Shown piece after piece: positions 1-9,486 of a DNA stretch of 64,000 nucleotides. The notes under the pieces were generated by a model that worked only from the letters and a program-made list of their open reading frames with translations, was not told the DNA's origin and made no database searches. A program made the translations under genes and the position numbers. Numbering within the stretch: position 1 is the first letter of the stretch; each line of letters opens with the position of its first letter. The stretch lies in assembly GCF_025264645.1 (NCBI RefSeq), contig NZ_CP073696.1, positions 1,798,001-1,862,000 on the forward strand. Reading direction: 5' to 3'. The DNA comes from Edaphobacter lichenicola. Its GTDB lineage: Bacteria; Acidobacteriota; Terriglobia; Terriglobales; Acidobacteriaceae.

Positions 1-1
1 A

Positions 2-286
2 AAACTACGCGCCGCCGAACTTGCCCTCTCCGCTGGAGCCGACTTCCTCAAGACCAGCACCGGCTTCTCAACCGGTGGCGCCACCGCCGACGACATCACT
101 CTTCTCCGAGGCATTGCCGGACACCACGCAGGCGTAAAAGCCTCCGGAGGCATCCGTTCCCTCGCCGACGCCACCACCATGCTCCACGCCGGTGCCTCCC
201 GCATCGGAGCCAGCGCCAGCGTAAAGATCGTCAACGAACTAGCAGGCCATACCGCCGAACCGGCATCTGCAGCTCCGGGCTACTGA
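2..286 (+). CDS. deoC: Deoxyribose-phosphate aldolase, C-terminal part (truncated by window edge)
   Basis: This is the last 94 residues of a class I aldolase that cleaves 2-deoxyribose 5-phosphate to acetaldehyde and glyceraldehyde 3-phosphate in deoxynucleoside catabolism. The fragment has the family signature [14 protein letters not shown], whose lysine is the Schiff-base residue of DeoC. It also has the later [10 protein letters not shown] segment with the second active-site lysine, and GASRIGAS, which closes the TIM barrel and its phosphate site. The gene begins outside the window, so start and operon context cannot be judged. Nothing follows on the same strand for about 430 bases. Confidence 0.93.
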   Translation, partial: KLRAAELALSAGADFLKTSTGFSTGGATADDITLLRGIAGHHAGVKASGGIRSLADATTMLHAGASRIGASASVKIVNELAGHTAEPASAAPGY

Positions 287-350
287 CGTAGTTTAGTCAC
301 GCTTGTCAAGCCAATATCGCTCTATCGTCGTCATAAAAGAGACATATGCT

Positions 351-372
351 TGACACATTAAATCTAGTGTCA
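351..372. promoter_or_regulatory. Perfect inverted repeat TGACAC-N10-GTGTCA, candidate operator
   Basis: The two 6-base arms are exact reverse complements, 16 bp from arm start to arm start, so they lie on nearly the same DNA face. The left arm overlaps a TTGACA hexamer (350-355) that could be a -35 element. No good -10 is seen at 17 bp, but TTAAAAT occurs at 376-382. The layout resembles HAIR sites bound by HspR, although the arms differ from the actinobacterial consensus. Binding factor and target are unknown. Confidence 0.35.
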
Positions 373-395
373 CCCTTAAAATGGTAAGTGACTGC

Positions 396-424
396 CCCCG
401 AGGCGTCGGGGCCGCCTCTCTTTT
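396..424 (+). terminator. Hairpin with pyrimidine-rich tail, possible terminator
   Basis: CCCCGA and TCGGGG form a perfect 6-bp stem with a GGCG loop, followed by a C/T-rich tail ending in TTTT. It could end transcripts from deoC, 110 bases upstream, or attenuate transcription starting at the palindrome at 351-372. The T-run is not immediate, so intrinsic termination is uncertain. Confidence 0.35.
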
Positions 425-718
425 CGGCTACCTCTAAGCCTTTTCGAATGAATTCTTTGCCAACAATCCATTGAAAATGAATGCGTTACATGCATAAATC
501 TAGCTAAATATAACCAAAATAATCTAGTTGCATCTAATAGCCCAGCCACCCTCCGAGCCTTGGCATCGACTAATTTCACCATCCTTGGAGCTGCACTATA
601 ACTGCCCACAATGGATACATCAGTGACGTGAACTGATGCCATTGCGGTCATAGCCAACCATCCCTGACGAGATACTCCCCAAACCCAACCTCACCCGGTA
701 ATATCAACGCAAAGCAGA

Positions 719-2593
719 ATGCCTCTCCCAACCAAACCGCCCAGCACTCCACCAACCGGCCCCGAAACGCCAACGCCCGAACATCACTTCGAAGGCGACT
801 ACCGCCCCACCGCACCCCAACTCTTCCACCCACACGCAGCCGACCCCAAAATTCGTGTAGAACCCCTCCAGGTCGGCTTCCTCCACAACCTCGCCGATGC
901 CCTCAACACCACCCTCGATCTCAACACCCTCATGCACCGGGTTGCGGATCTCGTCCGAGCCGTGATCGACTACAAGATCTTTGCCATCCTCCTCGTCAAC
1001 GAGCGCGCCGGCGACCTCCGCATGCGCTTCCAGATCGGCCACACCACCGAGGTGGAGCGCATGCGGATCAAGCTCGGCCGCGGCGTCTCTGGCTCGGCAG
1101 CGCTCCAACGCAAGTCGCTCCTCGTCGACGATGTCACGCAACACGAAAACTACATCGACGCGAACCCGAATGTCCGCTCCGAGCTCGCAGTCCCTCTCGT
1201 CGTCAAGAACAAGGTCATCGGCGTCCTCGACCTGCAATCTGAAACTCCTGCGTACTTCACCCACGAGAACCAGCGTCTCCTCGAACTCGTCGCCTCCCGC
1301 ATGGCTGTCGCCGTCGAAAACGCTCGGCTCTACACACGCGTCTCACGTCAGGCCCAGACACTTAGCGTCCTCAACGACATCTCGCGAGAGATTACCAGCA
1401 TCCTCGATCCCGATGACCTACTCGAACGCATCGGCCAGCTTCTCAAGCGCGTCATCGACTTCCACATGTTCACCATCCTCCTGTGGAACGACAGCACCCA
1501 ACTCTTCGAGCACCGCTTCTCCTCCCGCTTCGGCGAGCGCGTCACTCGCGAACGCACCATCGCTCTCGGCGAAGGCCTTATCGGCACTGCGGCCCAACTC
1601 CGAGAACCCGTCCTCGCCCCCGACGTACGCAAAGACTCCCGCTACGTCGAAGCCAACCCCGAAGTCCGCTCGGAGCTCGCCATCCCGCTCGTCTACAAAG
1701 GCGAAGTCATCGGCGTCCTCGACCTCGAACACACTCGCGTCAACTACTACAACGAGGACCATCAGCGCACACTCTCCACCCTCGCCTCACAAGTCGCCAT
1801 CAGCATCGCCAACGCCAAGCTTTACCAGCGTATCCACGAGGAAGAGCAGCGCATGGAGCGTGACCTCGACATGGCCCGCCAGGTCCAGCTTCGCCTCATG
1901 CCCTCCCGCCCGCCAACGCTCGAGCGAGCCGAGATTGCAGCCCAGTTCGTCGCTGCCCGCTCCATCGGAGGCGACGTATACGACTATCTCGACTACGGCA
2001 ATGGCCGCATCGCCCTTGCTGTAGGAGACGTCAGCGGAAAAGCCGCGCCGGCAGCGCTCTACGCCGCCCTCGTTAGCGGAATCCTCCGCTCTCTCGCCCC
2101 GCAGCATCTTTCACCCGCCGCCATGCTCGCCGCGCTCAACGACCAACTCCAGGAGCGCAAACTCGACTCGCAGTACGTGACCATGCTTCTCGCCGTCTGG
2201 GACGACAGCAACCAGACCCTTCAGATCGCAAATGCAGGCTCCGTTCAGCCTCTCTTCGTCGCCACCAGCAGCGATCCATCCAAGCCACCGAGCGTCCGCA
2301 CCATCAAGGCCGAAGGTTTCCCTCTGGGTCTCTTCCCCAACGCCGAGTACGAAGAGTTCACTCTCTCCACGCGCCCCGGGGACCTCATCGTCTTCTTCTC
2401 AGACGGCATCGTCGACGCCGTCAACGCCACCGGCGATATGTTCGGAGATGAACGTCTCACCCATCTCCTCGAATCTCAAAATCACCCCACTGCAAAATCG
2501 ACGGTAGACTCCATCCTGCAAGCCGTCACCGACTTTCAATCCGGCACCGACCACTTCGACGACGAAACCATCGTGGTTCTTCGAGCACTGTAA
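719..2593 (+). CDS. GAF-GAF-SpoIIE protein phosphatase (RsbU-like)
   Basis: This 624-residue soluble protein has two GAF sensory domains (about 60-205 and 225-375), a short charged helix around 375-395 and a C-terminal PP2C/SpoIIE serine phosphatase domain (about 400-624). The phosphatase metal-binding acidic motifs are all visible: GGDVYD, GDVSGK, FSDGI and the final DDET. Proteins of this build dephosphorylate anti-sigma-factor antagonists in partner-switching pathways, with activity set by ligand or redox input at the GAF domains. No anti-sigma factor or STAS antagonist is nearby, so the partner is unknown. The start at 719 has only a weak ribosome site. The gene appears to stand alone. 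Confidence 0.9.
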   Translation: MPLPTKPPSTPPTGPETPTPEHHFEGDYRPTAPQLFHPHAADPKIRVEPLQVGFLHNLADALNTTLDLNTLMHRVADLVRAVIDYKIFAILLVNERAGDLRMRFQIGHTTEVERMRIKLGRGVSGSAALQRKSLLVDDVTQHENYIDANPNVRSELAVPLVVKNKVIGVLDLQSETPAYFTHENQRLLELVASRMAVAVENARLYTRVSRQAQTLSVLNDISREITSILDPDDLLERIGQLLKRVIDFHMFTILLWNDSTQLFEHRFSSRFGERVTRERTIALGEGLIGTAAQLREPVLAPDVRKDSRYVEANPEVRSELAIPLVYKGEVIGVLDLEHTRVNYYNEDHQRTLSTLASQVAISIANAKLYQRIHEEEQRMERDLDMARQVQLRLMPSRPPTLERAEIAAQFVAARSIGGDVYDYLDYGNGRIALAVGDVSGKAAPAALYAALVSGILRSLAPQHLSPAAMLAALNDQLQERKLDSQYVTMLLAVWDDSNQTLQIANAGSVQPLFVATSSDPSKPPSVRTIKAEGFPLGLFPNAEYEEFTLSTRPGDLIVFFSDGIVDAVNATGDMFGDERLTHLLESQNHPTAKSTVDSILQAVTDFQSGTDHFDDETIVVLRAL

Positions 2594-2617
2594 ATCGCAT
2601 CCACCGATCAACGCTCG

Positions 2618-3721
2618 CTAGTTAGCGCTCTTTACCTGCACCTGCTTGAAACCGGCAGGAATCACAAAGTTCGCCTCGTTCACCGTCCGCGAAAAACTTG
2701 TGATCTGCGTATTTGTCTCCATCAATACGCCCGATGTTGGCTGCGCCGACCCAGTTGCTGCATTAGCATTCGCGTTGGCATCCGCGGGAGGAGGATCAGC
2801 CTTCTTCTTATGTCCAAATCCTCCAAGTCCAAATGGAAGCGAGCTCGCAATCGCCGAGGAAGCGGACTGCTGCGCCACCTCTCCCGCACTTGGCATCGGA
2901 GGGTTTGCATCGGACGGCGGCAGTGGAGCCTCCGAAGCCGCCGGAAGAGGCTTCCCATCTGTCGTCATTCCCATCCGCATGACTTGCAGAACCGGCGTCC
3001 CCTTCAGCTTGGACATCTCCTCCGCCATGTCCGCCATTCCCTGCCCTGCTCCGCGATACTGCGCCAACATCGCCGGACTGATCACGCTGCTGAAGACAGT
3101 CCCCATCTTCAACGCAAACTTCCGGTAGAACTCCTTAACTTCGTCATAACCCGGAATCTCCTTCGCCAGCCACATATCGTTGGTAATCGCCATCGATCCA
3201 GTCTGTCCAGAGCTCTTGTCGGTCGCATCCATAGTCATCGTAAGGATCGACTCGTCTGCGCTTAGGCCCGAGACATCCTTCGACTGTCCGGTATTTTTCA
3301 CGTGTATTTGAAACTTGACGTCCGTCGTAGACGGCTGATCCCCGCTGGCGGCACCACTCTTCTGCTGCTGAGCCTTGGCTCTCTCCATCGCCGCTTCCAT
3401 CTGCTGCTTCATCTGCGCAAACGTGGTCACCGTGTACTGGTGCTTCAGCGTGTCGATATCCGTGATGGTCTCTGCGTCGAGGTCGATGATCTGAGTGCGG
3501 TCGGGGCTGACATGCGACATCCGATTGCCTTGAATGGAGACCGTCGAAACAACCGGTTCTCCAATCTGGCGCGCCTGTTTATTGAAAGCCCCAGCCATCT
3601 TCATCATGCCCAGCATGGAGCCGCCAGTGACCTGTGTCGTCTCCGAATACGAGAAGTCAGCGTGTAACGACGCTGAATGTACCACCAATACGCCGAGCGC
3701 CACCGCCGCAAGAATCTTCAT
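2618..3721 (-). CDS. Secreted protein of unknown function
   Basis: The 367-residue product starts with a classical signal peptide (MKILAAVALGVLVV, then a small-residue stretch before ADFSYS). The start at 3721 is favoured because AGGAG lies 8 bases upstream; a longer frame back to 3763 has no such site. After the signal comes a region speaking of a stored parameter or metal-free beta-rich fold, loosely like DUF4412 proteins. A Q/K/M-rich helical stretch (about 115-140) and a low-complexity P/A/N-rich segment near residues 270-330 follow. No catalytic motif is recognised. It is convergent with the phosphatase gene and could be periplasmic or outer-membrane associated. Confidence 0.6.
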   Translation of the reverse strand: MKILAAVALGVLVVHSASLHADFSYSETTQVTGGSMLGMMKMAGAFNKQARQIGEPVVSTVSIQGNRMSHVSPDRTQIIDLDAETITDIDTLKHQYTVTTFAQMKQQMEAAMERAKAQQQKSGAASGDQPSTTDVKFQIHVKNTGQSKDVSGLSADESILTMTMDATDKSSGQTGSMAITNDMWLAKEIPGYDEVKEFYRKFALKMGTVFSSVISPAMLAQYRGAGQGMADMAEEMSKLKGTPVLQVMRMGMTTDGKPLPAASEAPLPPSDANPPMPSAGEVAQQSASSAIASSLPFGLGGFGHKKKADPPPADANANANAATGSAQPTSGVLMETNTQITSFSRTVNEANFVIPAGFKQVQVKSAN

Positions 3722-3843
3722 TCGTGTGTCTCCTGTGTCCTGAAATTTTCTTTCCGGGCCCATGGATCACAACAAACAAATCAACAGCGAACGTCAACCA
3801 TCAAAGTTGAACTCACGAAGTCTAACAGACCGAAATTCAACTA

Positions 3844-4713
3844 TTAAGCGAAGTTACTATCGTCTCCTCCGCCCCCCGAACCATCATCCCCAAAGTCACC
3901 TCCGCCATCGTCAAACGATGAGTCGTCCAGGTCATTGCTCCCACTATCATCAAAGCCGGAACCACTATCGTCACCCGATCCGGAGAGCAAATCATTGCGA
4001 TCATCCGAACTTCGATCAGACCCGTAGTCCCGATCCTCTCGACTGCCCTCGCTTCTCTCCGCAGCGGAGACATCGTTTCCGCCACGATCTCCCTTATCGT
4101 CACCGTAGTAGTTGTTCACAACCTCTTCCGTTGGCCTCTGACCACCGTCAAAACCACCAAATCCTTGTCCGCCACCGTACCCAGCAGCATGACCGAACCC
4201 ATGCATCAGCGACTCCACGCCCTCAAACGCAAGCGCGCCCGCAGCGACACCGGCTGCCGTCTGAAGAGCGCCCTGCAAAAAACCACCTCCGCCGCCGCCC
4301 ATACCCATTGGCGCCCCATATTGCGGAGCACCATACCCACCCCCAACCGGCGCGTACTGCGGATAGCTCTGTACCGGCATCGGGGCATAGCCCTGAGCAG
4401 GCGGCGGCGGTGGTGGAGGAGCAGGCGCATCATTTCGTCCCAGCAAACTTCCTAGAAAACTCGTGGCATGCTTCGGCTCCGGATGCTGTTGCATCTGTTC
4501 GATCTGCGCCTTCGCCTGCGTCAACTGCGCCTGTGCCTGTTCCAGCGCATACTTCTGCACCAACACGGTCTGCGCCAGGATGTACAGCGCATCCGGATTA
4601 CGTCCCAGCCCCTGCTGCAGCATCTGCTCCGCGTCCGTATCCTTCTCTGCCAGATGCGTCTTCTGCACGCGGTCGATAAGGCCGCCAATCATATCCTGTT
4701 CCTGAGGAGTCAT
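3844..4713 (-). CDS. DUF2076-like protein with Gly/Pro/Asp-rich tail
   Basis: The 289-residue protein opens with MTPQEQDMIGGLIDRV and a segment ending in LYILAQTVLVQKYAL, the pattern of the DUF2076 family (small bacterial proteins of unknown function). A glutamine-rich coiled coil lies at about 60-80. A P/G/Y-rich linker contains a short hydrophobic glycine-alanine helix (GALQTAAGVAAGALAFEG). The C-terminal 90 residues are almost entirely Asp, Ser and Gly. The start at 4713 is supported by AAGGA 8 bases upstream. The acidic tail may bind cations or stay disordered; this is inference. Function is not known. Confidence 0.7.
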   Translation of the reverse strand: MTPQEQDMIGGLIDRVQKTHLAEKDTDAEQMLQQGLGRNPDALYILAQTVLVQKYALEQAQAQLTQAKAQIEQMQQHPEPKHATSFLGSLLGRNDAPAPPPPPPPAQGYAPMPVQSYPQYAPVGGGYGAPQYGAPMGMGGGGGGFLQGALQTAAGVAAGALAFEGVESLMHGFGHAAGYGGGQGFGGFDGGQRPTEEVVNNYYGDDKGDRGGNDVSAAERSEGSREDRDYGSDRSSDDRNDLLSGSGDDSGSGFDDSGSNDLDDSSFDDGGGDFGDDGSGGGGDDSNFA

Positions 4714-5054
4714 CTTTAAATCCTTTTCGTTGTCCTGCCACACTGCTCTCGGCGCCAGTCTCAATCGAGCGCCGACCAAGTCATCCCCTAATGGACGCAA
4801 ACTACACCCTAAAGTTGCTCCGGCACCCACACAATCTACGCGACAAATCTCCTCCGCACAGTGCCCTCACGCCTCCTGTCCAGATCAATCTACGCAAACG
4901 CACTTCGTTCTGTTCAAAGCTCTCTTCGAAAGTCAACACGAGTGCGCAAAACAGCGGATAAATAAACCAACAGATGGATTTACAAACTTCTAACACTCGA
5001 AGCATAGAGTCCTCTGGTACTTTGAACGACGCATTTCACCTGACCGGAGACCCA
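4714..5054. other. Divergent intergenic region, 341 bp
   Basis: It lies between the divergent DUF2076-like gene and the secreted protein gene at 5055, so promoters for both should be here. The right-hand part (about 4950-5010) is AT-rich. GGCGC...GCGCC around 4754-4772 can form a short hairpin. I could not pick a convincing -35/-10 pair. Confidence 0.4.
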
Positions 5055-6725
5055 ATGCAATCTTTCTTCACAAAAACACGCAACTCGCACCACCTCTTCC
5101 TGAAACTGCTCAGCACCGTCTCTCTTGGCGCACTCGTAGCCAGCGTTCCGGCTTCAGCCCAGGAGCCCGAGCTCGAAGCCGGCATCCACTTCTTTCCCGG
5201 CAATCTGGTCGTCAGCCGCAGCGTCTACGACGACAACGCCAACAATGTAAAGATCGGCGCGATGCTGCCCCCAAACTGCGCCAACACCGTCGGCCCGTGC
5301 GTCCCCGCAACCAACAACGGAAAGTACCCCTTCGTCTTCAACAACGTCATTCCTGATCCCGCCTTCGGAGTCACCGCGAAGATCTACCTCGACCAGCTCA
5401 CTCCCTCCGGATTCGTTCTCGACAGCCTCGAGGTTCCCAACAGCTCCCTGAAAAACGTCCGCACCGAGAGCAACCAGCTCGTCACCAGCTTCAGCTCCAA
5501 ATCCGAGATTGCGCTTAACCTCTCCACCGACGGCAAGTTCCTTACCTTCATGGGCTACGTTGCCCCGATCGACACCATCGACGCCTCAAACTCCAACACC
5601 CCCGGCGCAATCGATCCCACCAACCCGGTCGGCATCAACTTCTACCGCGCCGTCGCCACCGTCAACCGCAATGGCAAGTTCACCTTCACCGAAACCAACG
5701 CCTACAGCGGTAACAACGGCCGCGCCGCAATCCTCAACAACACCAACGGCGAGAACGTCTTCTACACCTCTGGCAACGCAGGCAATGGCGCGAACCCGCA
5801 GCCAAACGGCGTCGTTCTGGGCGCAGGCGCGCAGTTCATCGAGCCCTCGAACGCACCCCAGAGCTTCCAGACACCCGTAGCTCCCACGCCGCTCGCCAGC
5901 TTCTCCGTCACCGAACTCGGCGACAAGGCTGACAAGATCGGCAAGGACGACAACTTCCGCGGCCTGACCATCTTCAACAACGTCGTCTACTTCACCAAGG
6001 GCAGCGGCAGCAACGGCGTCAACACCGTCTACTTCGTCGACACCACCGGCACCGCCTGCCCCAAGGGCGTTGGCGTCCCGGCCGTCGGAGCACCTCTTCC
6101 GATCTCTCCTCTCGCCGTCAATCTGAGCACGCTGCAGACAGCCGGCCTGCCGAGCAACATGTGCATCCTCTCCGGCTTCCCCACGGCGCTGGCGAAGTCT
6201 GCCAATCCGGTCGCAGCTCCCTTCGGCCTGTTCTTCGCCAACGCCGACACCCTCTACGTCGCTGACGAAGGCGACGGTTTCACCGGCGACACCACCCTCT
6301 ACACCCACGCCGCCGCACAAACCGCTGCCGGCATCCAGAAGTGGATCTTCAACTCCTCCACCCAGACCTGGAACCTCGCCTACACACTGCAAGCCGGCCT
6401 GGATCTAGGCATTCCATACACGGTCAACCGCTACCCCACTGGCAACAACACAGCCACGAACCTGCCCTGGGCTCCTGCAACCGACGGCATCCGCAACATT
6501 ACTGGAACCGTAGATAGGTTCGGCAAAGTCACCATCTACGGCATCACCTCAACCGTCAGCGGCGCTGGCGACGTCGGTGCCGATCCCAACCGCCTCGTAG
6601 CCGTCACCGATACCCTCAGCAACACCGACCCAACCAAGGCAGCCAAGGAAAAATTCACCATCATCCACAAAGCCGACTTCGCAGAGGTACTCCGCGGCGT
6701 CTCCTTTGCTCCAGGAACGAAGTAG
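5055..6725 (+). CDS. Large secreted protein of unknown function, probably beta-rich
   Basis: This 556-residue protein has a signal peptide (hydrophobic LLSTVSLGALVASVP, then ASAQ-EPE as likely cleavage). The start at 5055 is chosen because GGAG lies 7 bases upstream; an upstream in-frame ATG at 4974 would add an unlikely leader. The mature part is rich in Asn, Thr, Gly and Val. It has repeating loop-strand patterns such as FFPGNLVVSRSVY near the N-terminus, suggesting a beta-propeller-like extracellular protein. Few cysteines are present. No catalytic residues are recognised. The gene stands alone before aroA. Confidence 0.65.
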   Translation: MQSFFTKTRNSHHLFLKLLSTVSLGALVASVPASAQEPELEAGIHFFPGNLVVSRSVYDDNANNVKIGAMLPPNCANTVGPCVPATNNGKYPFVFNNVIPDPAFGVTAKIYLDQLTPSGFVLDSLEVPNSSLKNVRTESNQLVTSFSSKSEIALNLSTDGKFLTFMGYVAPIDTIDASNSNTPGAIDPTNPVGINFYRAVATVNRNGKFTFTETNAYSGNNGRAAILNNTNGENVFYTSGNAGNGANPQPNGVVLGAGAQFIEPSNAPQSFQTPVAPTPLASFSVTELGDKADKIGKDDNFRGLTIFNNVVYFTKGSGSNGVNTVYFVDTTGTACPKGVGVPAVGAPLPISPLAVNLSTLQTAGLPSNMCILSGFPTALAKSANPVAAPFGLFFANADTLYVADEGDGFTGDTTLYTHAAAQTAAGIQKWIFNSSTQTWNLAYTLQAGLDLGIPYTVNRYPTGNNTATNLPWAPATDGIRNITGTVDRFGKVTIYGITSTVSGAGDVGADPNRLVAVTDTLSNTDPTKAAKEKFTIIHKADFAEVLRGVSFAPGTK

Positions 6726-6877
6726 CCAACTCGTTCGACGCACGAAAGACCGTGCAACTAAATCCATTCAACACGCGGCGGGAAGATTCTTTCCCGCCGC
6801 ACGCTTCTTCAACAACAACCTTCTGTCGAAGCAACGGGATCCGTCACGCAAAACAAAAACCATTTAAGCTAGATGCA

Positions 6878-8197
6878 ATGTCCTCCACAGAGACCACGCA
6901 AATAATTCGCCCCGCCCGCTCACTGCAAGGATCGATCACCCTCCCCGGCGACAAATCCATCTCGCACCGCTACGCCATGCTGGCCGGTATCGCTGCTGGA
7001 ACGACGCGCCTCTCCAACTTCTCCACTGGCGCCGATCCCCACTCCTCGCTCGCATGCATGGAAGCTCTCGGAGCCAGGGTCACTCACAAACCCGACAGAA
7101 CAATCGAGATCACCGGCACCGGCGGAATCTTCCAGCAACCCGCGGCCCCGCTTGACTGCGGCAACTCCGGCTCGACGATGCGTATGCTCGCTGGTCTCAT
7201 CGCCCCACATCCCCACACCTTCACCATGATCGGCGACCACTCCCTCACCCTCCGCCCCATGGAGCGCATTCGCAAGCCCCTCGGTAAGATGGGTGCCAGG
7301 ATCGACCTCGTCGACGGCCACGCCCCCATCACCATCCACGGCGGCCCACTCCAGGCCATCGACTTCGAAACCCCCATCCCCAGCGCGCAAGTCAAAACAG
7401 CGGTTCTCTTCGCCGGCCTGCAAGCCAACGGCACCACCAGCCTCACCGAGTCCATCCGCACACGCGACCACTCCGAACACGCGCTCCGCGCCTTCGGAGC
7501 CACGCTAACCCGCAGCGTCTCATCAGGCGCAGACACAGCAAAACTAAGCATCGCCGGAGGCCAGACCCTCACAGCAATTGACGCCACCGTGCCCGGCGAC
7601 CTCTCCTCTGCGGCCTTCTTCCTCTGCGCCGCGCTCCTCTTCCCCGACACCAACCTCATCCTCGACGGCGTCGGCATGAACCCCACTCGTGCCTCCCTGC
7701 TCGATGTCATCACAGCCCTCGGTGGCAAGATCAAGATCCTCAACGTCGAAGAACATCACGGCGAGCTAACCGGCACAGTCCAGGTAAATGTCTCCCCCAA
7801 CGGCCTGCGAGGCATGCACATCGACGGAGCGCTCGCTGCACAGATCATCGACGAACTGCCAGTCCTCGCAGCAATCGCGCCGTACACCACCGACGGCATA
7901 ACCATCCGCGACGCACAGGAGCTGCGCGTAAAAGAGTCCGACCGCATCGCACTCGTCGCCAAAAATCTGCGTGCCATGGGCGCCACATTCACCGAGCACG
8001 AAGACGGCCTCGTCATTCCAGGCAATCAGCAACTGCACGGCGCAGTGATCGACTCCGGAAGCGACCATCGCATCGCCATGGCATTCTCCATCGCCGCTCT
8101 ACGCGCTACGGGCGACACGGAGATCCACGGAGCAGAAGCCGCCGCCATCAGCTTCCCCGAGTTCTTCACTCACCTGAACGACCTCTCCATCCGCTAA
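6878..8197 (+). CDS. aroA: 3-phosphoshikimate 1-carboxyvinyltransferase (EPSP synthase)
   Basis: This enzyme joins shikimate 3-phosphate and phosphoenolpyruvate to make EPSP, the sixth step of the shikimate pathway. The 439-residue length is normal for the family. Diagnostic segments are present: GDKSISHRY near the N-terminus (phosphate-binding lysine and serine), LDCGNSGSTMRMLAGL (shikimate/PEP site) and RVKESDRI in the C-terminal half. The start at 6878 gives the usual N-terminus just before the first motif; a longer frame from 6752 has no family support. The ribosome site is weak. No other aro gene is adjacent. Confidence 0.95.
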   Translation: MSSTETTQIIRPARSLQGSITLPGDKSISHRYAMLAGIAAGTTRLSNFSTGADPHSSLACMEALGARVTHKPDRTIEITGTGGIFQQPAAPLDCGNSGSTMRMLAGLIAPHPHTFTMIGDHSLTLRPMERIRKPLGKMGARIDLVDGHAPITIHGGPLQAIDFETPIPSAQVKTAVLFAGLQANGTTSLTESIRTRDHSEHALRAFGATLTRSVSSGADTAKLSIAGGQTLTAIDATVPGDLSSAAFFLCAALLFPDTNLILDGVGMNPTRASLLDVITALGGKIKILNVEEHHGELTGTVQVNVSPNGLRGMHIDGALAAQIIDELPVLAAIAPYTTDGITIRDAQELRVKESDRIALVAKNLRAMGATFTEHEDGLVIPGNQQLHGAVIDSGSDHRIAMAFSIAALRATGDTEIHGAEAAAISFPEFFTHLNDLSIR

Positions 8198-8202
8198 AGC
8201 CC

Positions 8203-9354
8203 TCAAGGCTTGGCAGCTGCATGATCAATCGACGACAAGCTCTGCTCGACGCGCGTCCTCCGTGCCTCGGCACTTGGCCTATGAACGCGAAGCAGATCGT
8301 CCAGCGCCCCAATGACGCTCTCTGCGGAGATCTCATCAAGCTTGTAGTTCTCCGGAACGAAATCGCGATCGGCGCCCCGAAGAACTCTGACGTTAGCCAC
8401 CTTCAGCGGCAGCCACTCCAGCGGCTTCTGCCACGATGGCCCCAGCACGACCATCGGCGTCTTCATCGCGCGCCCCACATGCATGGTTCCCGTATCAAGC
8501 GTCACCATCGCATCGCTCATCGCCAGCACGGCCGCAAGCTCTGTCACGTTGGTTCGTCCCGCAATCGAGGTCCCGATCCCTCCGGAGGCCTCGCGAATCT
8601 CTTCAATCCCCGCAGCATCGCTCGCAGTTCCCGCATAGACAACCGCACACCCAAGCTTCTCCGACGCATGCCGAATCACCTCCGAAAAACGGCTGGTGTG
8701 CCACCCCGTCGCCTGTCCACCACTTCCCTGCATCACCATCACAATCAACGGCCGACCATCAGGATTCGCCCCCGCCAGCAAGACCCGAGCATTGTCTACA
8801 TTCTTTTGTGAAAAGAAGACACGCGGCTCAAAACCATTTGCCTGACACCCGATCACTCCGGCAAGTCGCAGGTTATTGTCGATCAAGCTCAAACCAGAGT
8901 CATACTCCAAAGGACGTTGATATAACGCCGCTGACTTCAGGTTGAAACCACCTCGCCACCCGCCTGCCCCAAGCACGGCAAGCAGTGCGATTCTCGTCCG
9001 TTGATCCGAAGCACCAGTCAACACGCAGTCTGGCTCAACATGCAACGCCTTCAACTGCGCTCTCAACGAGAGCACGGCAGCCTTCAGGTCGACAGTCGGC
9101 GTCGGCGTTTCAATCACATGATCGACATAGATCGAGTGGCGTAGCAATTGCACGCCCAACCCATATGTCGCGACTGAAATCGTAATCTCCGGGCGGCAAC
9201 GTTTGAGCGCCTCATACACCGGCGTCAAGTGCACACAGCATCCGAGCGGAACCTGATACTCCAGGATGAGGACCTGCTTCACGCCAGCAGCGTCGATCGC
9301 TGCAACACTCTTCCGGAAAACTCTTTCAACAGAAAGCAGCGAACGAAGCAACAT
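8203..9354 (-). CDS. Glycosyltransferase family 9 (heptosyltransferase-like)
   Basis: This 383-residue protein resembles ADP-heptose:LPS heptosyltransferases. It has an N-terminal Rossmann half with QVPLGCCVHLTPVYEAL. The C-terminal half has the family pattern of a GSGG-type nucleotide loop, LAAVLAMSDAMVTLDTGTMHVGRAM and a conserved GPS. It likely adds a sugar to a lipopolysaccharide core or another cell-surface glycan at the inner face of the cytoplasmic membrane. The start at 9354 follows a purine-rich AAGGGG; a frame extending to 9453 would run toward the divergent gene at 9487. The pairing with a GT4 gene suggests a small surface-glycan locus. Confidence 0.85.
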   Translation of the reverse strand: MLLRSLLSVERVFRKSVAAIDAAGVKQVLILEYQVPLGCCVHLTPVYEALKRCRPEITISVATYGLGVQLLRHSIYVDHVIETPTPTVDLKAAVLSLRAQLKALHVEPDCVLTGASDQRTRIALLAVLGAGGWRGGFNLKSAALYQRPLEYDSGLSLIDNNLRLAGVIGCQANGFEPRVFFSQKNVDNARVLLAGANPDGRPLIVMVMQGSGGQATGWHTSRFSEVIRHASEKLGCAVVYAGTASDAAGIEEIREASGGIGTSIAGRTNVTELAAVLAMSDAMVTLDTGTMHVGRAMKTPMVVLGPSWQKPLEWLPLKVANVRVLRGADRDFVPENYKLDEISAESVIGALDDLLRVHRPSAEARRTRVEQSLSSIDHAAAKP

Positions 9355-9486
9355 CCTTCCCCTTATTCGAGCAACATCCTCTGCACTCCCAAAATGCGAT
9401 CCACGTACACTCGATTGTACTGTCCAGCGCTGTGGTCTTCCGAAGCGCACCATCTGCTAGCATTGCCAAAGAAAGCTATCCATCTC

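Larger units (their letters stand above)
287..718. other. Intergenic region, 432 bp, no convincing gene
   Basis: No reading frame here looks like a gene. The stretch contains a perfect interrupted palindrome (351-372) and a GC-rich hairpin (396-411), both listed separately. Between them an 18-codon frame starts with ATG at 381. The rest, about 430-660, is AT-richer than the flanks. A 93-codon frame on the minus strand has no recognisable features. Confidence 0.5.

Noticed and set aside
376..657. Minus-strand frame of 93 codons in the deoC-phosphatase gap
   Set aside because: There is no ribosome site, and its Arg-rich composition has no family likeness.
981..2024. Plus-strand frame of 347 codons within the GAF-SpoIIE gene
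   Set aside because: It is a Ser/Pro/Arg-rich shadow in another frame of the phosphatase gene.
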